In this document: positions 60,843 through 64,000 of the stretch, piece after piece
How the letters are laid out: every line of letters starts with the position of its first letter
Numbering within the stretch: position 1 is the first letter of the stretch
From: Echinostoma caproni
Taxonomy: Eukaryota; Platyhelminthes; Trematoda; Plagiorchiida; Echinostomatidae
NCBI GenBank assembly: GCA_900618425.1
Contig: UZAN01040039.1
Span: 7,721-71,720 of the forward strand
Direction of reading: 5' to 3'
DNA: 64,000 nucleotides
The notes under the pieces: generated by a model
The model's input: only the letters and a program-made list of their open reading frames with translations
Told to the model about the DNA's origin: nothing
Database searches by the model: none
Program-made: the position numbers and the translations under genes

Positions 60843-63800
60843 TTACATGTGTGAGCCGAAACTGACACATATAAAAGAAGTTTTATCAATTGAAACTTGT
60901 CAGATAACCTGGTGATTATTCTTTGGAATTTTATTAGAAACCCTGATAAAGAGATTGAATTCTTTCATTTCATCTATTTCAGTTGCTTGTAAAAACCAAT
61001 GAACTGATGACTGACCTCGTGGTTCTCTAATTTATGGCCAGATCGAATGTTGGTTACCCGTACATTTAACCGACTGCTTGATCACACAATTCCATTTTCG
61101 ATTCAGCACAATTAGTGATTGAACGCACACCAAACAGAGCGACAGAATCGACCGCTTTTGTCTTACCGATCGTACTGATCACAGAAGATGTGAACACAGT
61201 TTGAAGCCCGCCTACGCCAAACCCCTAGCGATGATAATGAATATTTATCGATGCATTACCTGTGCCGTGTCATCCTCATATGCGAACAAAGATACCAGCC
61301 GACTTATCTCAAACGCTCAAACTTTTGGTTCGATATCACAGTTTTACATCGATTTTCTCAGTAACCTTCCTAAATTGCAACTGAGTATGAGTCGATCCAT
61401 TTGCTATGATGGAATTTCTCTGTTGCTTAGAGCACCATGTAAACTATTCTCATGCCTACAAATCAGGTATAAGCACAACCGTGTTCATCTGTCGGAACAA
61501 AAGGACTTTAAGAAAAGTTTCTACAATCATACTCACCAAACCTTTATTTCCATTTAGTTCGAAGATTGAACTGCTTATCCTAATGGGGCGGGGGGAAGCA
61601 AAATTGCCCCAAAACTGTCGCGTATACAAACCCTTTCTTTCTCCACACATTTTGTATATGAAGCACAATTGCTGTGATTGATTTTTCCGTTTGATTTGTC
61701 GTATAGTTTTTTTGAGGAAAATATTACCGACTTACTGAATGAACGTTGATTTAACAGCTATGCTGTTACTTTTTTGATAAAAGTTATCGCTCTGCTTGGA
61801 TTACACACGAATCAAGCAAAAGCGTTTGATCAGCTTGAAGGAGAAAGACCCGTGATCGTCATCATTCTAATATCACGTCTTGGGGATACTCCTATTGATT
61901 ACATCATCTCACTGAATGAGGCATTGGTAAAACCGAGACTATAACCCGTGAAAGCATTTCTATCACCGTTGCGTTGCGTACTTTCAAAGTAATCTGACTT
62001 ACCTCGTAAGCAGTTTTTCCGCTTCTACTGCGAATAAGGTTACAAAGCTAGCCCAAGACATGGTCAATACTTGACTCCAATTTTTTTTTATCATTCCCCT
62101 TAAACTGTGATCTGGAAGATTCATTTGTGTTCATCTAGAACAAAACAGAACAATACATCAAAAATAGATAACTCATAAACGTGTTTTAAGTAAACTTAGG
62201 GGGTCTTTATTGGGAAAGATAGACGTGATCCGTAAGCGGCTTGTTTAACTTGTACCCGTTGGAAAAAGAAAAGCGTGTACTATTACACAACTCCCTGTTC
62301 GTAGAATAGTATTTAAAAATTACCTAGATATGTAAAAATGTATTACAATGAATGATCCAGAGAAACCATTGGATAACATTTGAGCTGATACCCGTTATTT
62401 GTGACTAGGTAACTGTGGCTTTGAGCGCCTATCGTGTGTGCTTCAGGGGTTAGCCAATCCAGAGTGCTAATGCCATTAAGGCAAGCTGGACACACGTCTA
62501 AGCGAGCAACGTATCACAGATCATGGATCCTTGTCGTGTACAGCTCTTTGTTTGCCAATCATCTGAAACCTCATTTCTCCTTCCACATCCTGAGCGTCGC
62601 CGGCAGTAAATCAGTGTAACTGTCAGAAGTTCATAATAATGCTGGGATTTTTGTTCCACCTCGTCATACCAAACTCCTTGATAGGATTTGCGAAAAGTCT
62701 AGGTAATCAATTTACCTAGACTGCACAGAATTGGGGTGAGGTGTGGGTATCTGATTCGCCCCCACCGGCTTGTCAAAGCAATCAGGTCTAAACCAGATAT
62801 TTCCGGTAGATAATCCAAGTGAAATGCATTTGAACTAACTCATTTGTTCTGTTTGTGGTCCACGTAGAAACAAACAAAGCTTTTGGAGTAAAATCGGACG
62901 AATAAAGTATCACTTAAAAACCGCGATAACAACATCAGACTAGTGATCAACACTGAATGCATTCAGTGCAAATGGTACACAATGAATAACCAGGTAGCCA
63001 AACTGTGCATCAAAAAAAACGGTGATGATATAGCTGTTAAGGATCGCAATAAGCATTTTGAAGCATAGTTTGTACTGTGAATTAATGACTGCACTAAGTA
63101 ATGCTAATTCTCTTACCATATTCCGCTTTATACGCAGACAAATCACCACTTGTCAGTGCTTGTACCACACAGTGCCCATTGAAGTTCATTCGGATTTCTT
63201 TATTGATTGTCCAAACCCCACTTCTTATCCTCTCCCGGAATCAGACCCGAACGAAAGTTCTGATGTCATACTGAAACCAGAATAACAATAGACTTGTCTC
63301 ACAATCAATTGCCTTACCTCTTGTTTTTATTCTGTTCACTGACGGTCATTCTAGGAAAATGTATTTTCGTTACTTCTTTCAATCATCAAATAACTTGCCT
63401 GATAGATGACAGAGTCTTTCGAGTGAGTGAAAATCGTTTTTCCCCTCCAAGCCCCGCCCCGCCCCGTCCCGCCTCGTGCATGTTATCGATGACGCTCTCT
63501 TTTCAAATGAAAGTTTTGCCATTCCCTTCCATCACATATCGAATGAAGCACTATAATCTCAAAACAACAATTTCTTGTTTGGCATTACAGACCAGTTGCA
63601 TCAACCAGACATAAGATTCAAACATTTAACTTCCATACCCGATACTCACAGAAAGGCTTTTAGTCTGATCGATACAAAAAAGAATTATTTTCCTGCGAAA
63701 CATTCGGAAACATGCATTCCTTTTTTTCATCCACAAGCAGATTCGTGGTGAACAAGTTATTGTACCGCATTGTGTCCTTCTCCGAGACAATTGCACATGC

Positions 63801-64000
63801 GATTGCTCCAAACAGAGCAATCTATCTTGCATTGGGCCTGTGCGGAACGAAGGAGAATTAAAAAAAAGAACAGAAGCCGTTCGGGTCGGAAAGCGCTGAG
63901 TAGACGAAATGCGTTCGCAATGGGTCCCAAGTTACACATATACCTCAGCCAAAGTTCGTGCCCAGTAAAACACAAGATAAACAAAAAATATATAGTATAT
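60843..64000. other. No recognisable gene
   Basis: Contains plus-strand frames of 118 codons (61201-61557) and 106 codons (63294-63614), both within chance. A perfect 11-bp-stem hairpin is at 62696-62722. Confidence 0.45.
62696..62722. repeat. 11-bp-stem hairpin
   Basis: Arms AGTCTAGGTAA and TTACCTAGACT with a 5-nt loop. No nearby gene to assign it to. Confidence 0.85.

Noticed and set aside
61201..61557. 118-codon plus-strand ORF
   Set aside because: No domain, competing frames, within chance length.
1..64000. CRISPR arrays, operons, ribosome binding sites
   Set aside because: The sequence is eukaryotic in character; no regularly spaced direct repeats with unique spacers and no clustered prokaryotic genes were seen.

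Overview
The window is eukaryotic and most likely from an invertebrate animal. It is about 58-60% A+T. It has no operon-like gene packing, no long uninterrupted ORFs, many microsatellites and several retroelement classes. The mix of remnants (a non-LTR retrotransposon reverse transcriptase, several Penelope-like GIY-YIG endonuclease fragments, about 470-490 bp solo LTRs with TG...CA ends, and a tRNA-derived SINE family) fits a flatworm, perhaps a trematode. That assignment is inference from gestalt, not a search result. There is one 898-base assembly gap (11337-12234) and two single N's.

Layout. 0-8 kb: scattered exon-like segments on both strands around a 0.8-kb foldback element (2583-3402). 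8-11.2 kb: nothing recognisable. 11.2-17.4 kb: three similar exon-like pieces (11225, 16389, and 17320 on the minus strand), the gap, and a decayed LINE reverse transcriptase (12306-13612). 17.6-22 kb: microsatellites and SINE copy 1. 22-31 kb, the richest repeat zone: a degenerate Penelope-like piece, solo LTR 1 (23677-24145), a second and smaller foldback element of the same architecture (24213-24442), a Penelope-like fragment between 218-bp inverted repeats (25088-26108), a perfect 18-bp-stem hairpin, a LINE 3' tail and solo LTR 2 (30186-30676). 31-42 kb: mostly featureless, with a LINE tail, a Penelope-end remnant and two weak exon candidates. 42.5-43.6 kb: a second clear Penelope-like GIY-YIG fragment and SINE copy 2. 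44-52 kb: essentially empty. 52-64 kb: degenerate Penelope and SINE pieces, a possible minus-strand terminal exon, the window's longest uninterrupted ORF (57416-58033, with a signal peptide), SINE copy 3 and a broken minus-strand ORF (60286-60842).

Protein-coding calls are tentative. At this base composition, chance alone should give ORFs of roughly 150 codons in 64 kb. Only the transposon ORFs and the 205-codon ORF stand out by length. The other exon candidates rest on splice-site context, similarity to one another or a downstream AATAAA, and carry low confidence. Most of the window is probably intron and intergenic DNA of one or more large, sparse genes.

The most unusual signal is a pair of foldback elements whose long inverted arms are built from degenerate tandem 21-bp units carrying a TGTCC core, ending in CTATAYCTTTTT-like termini.
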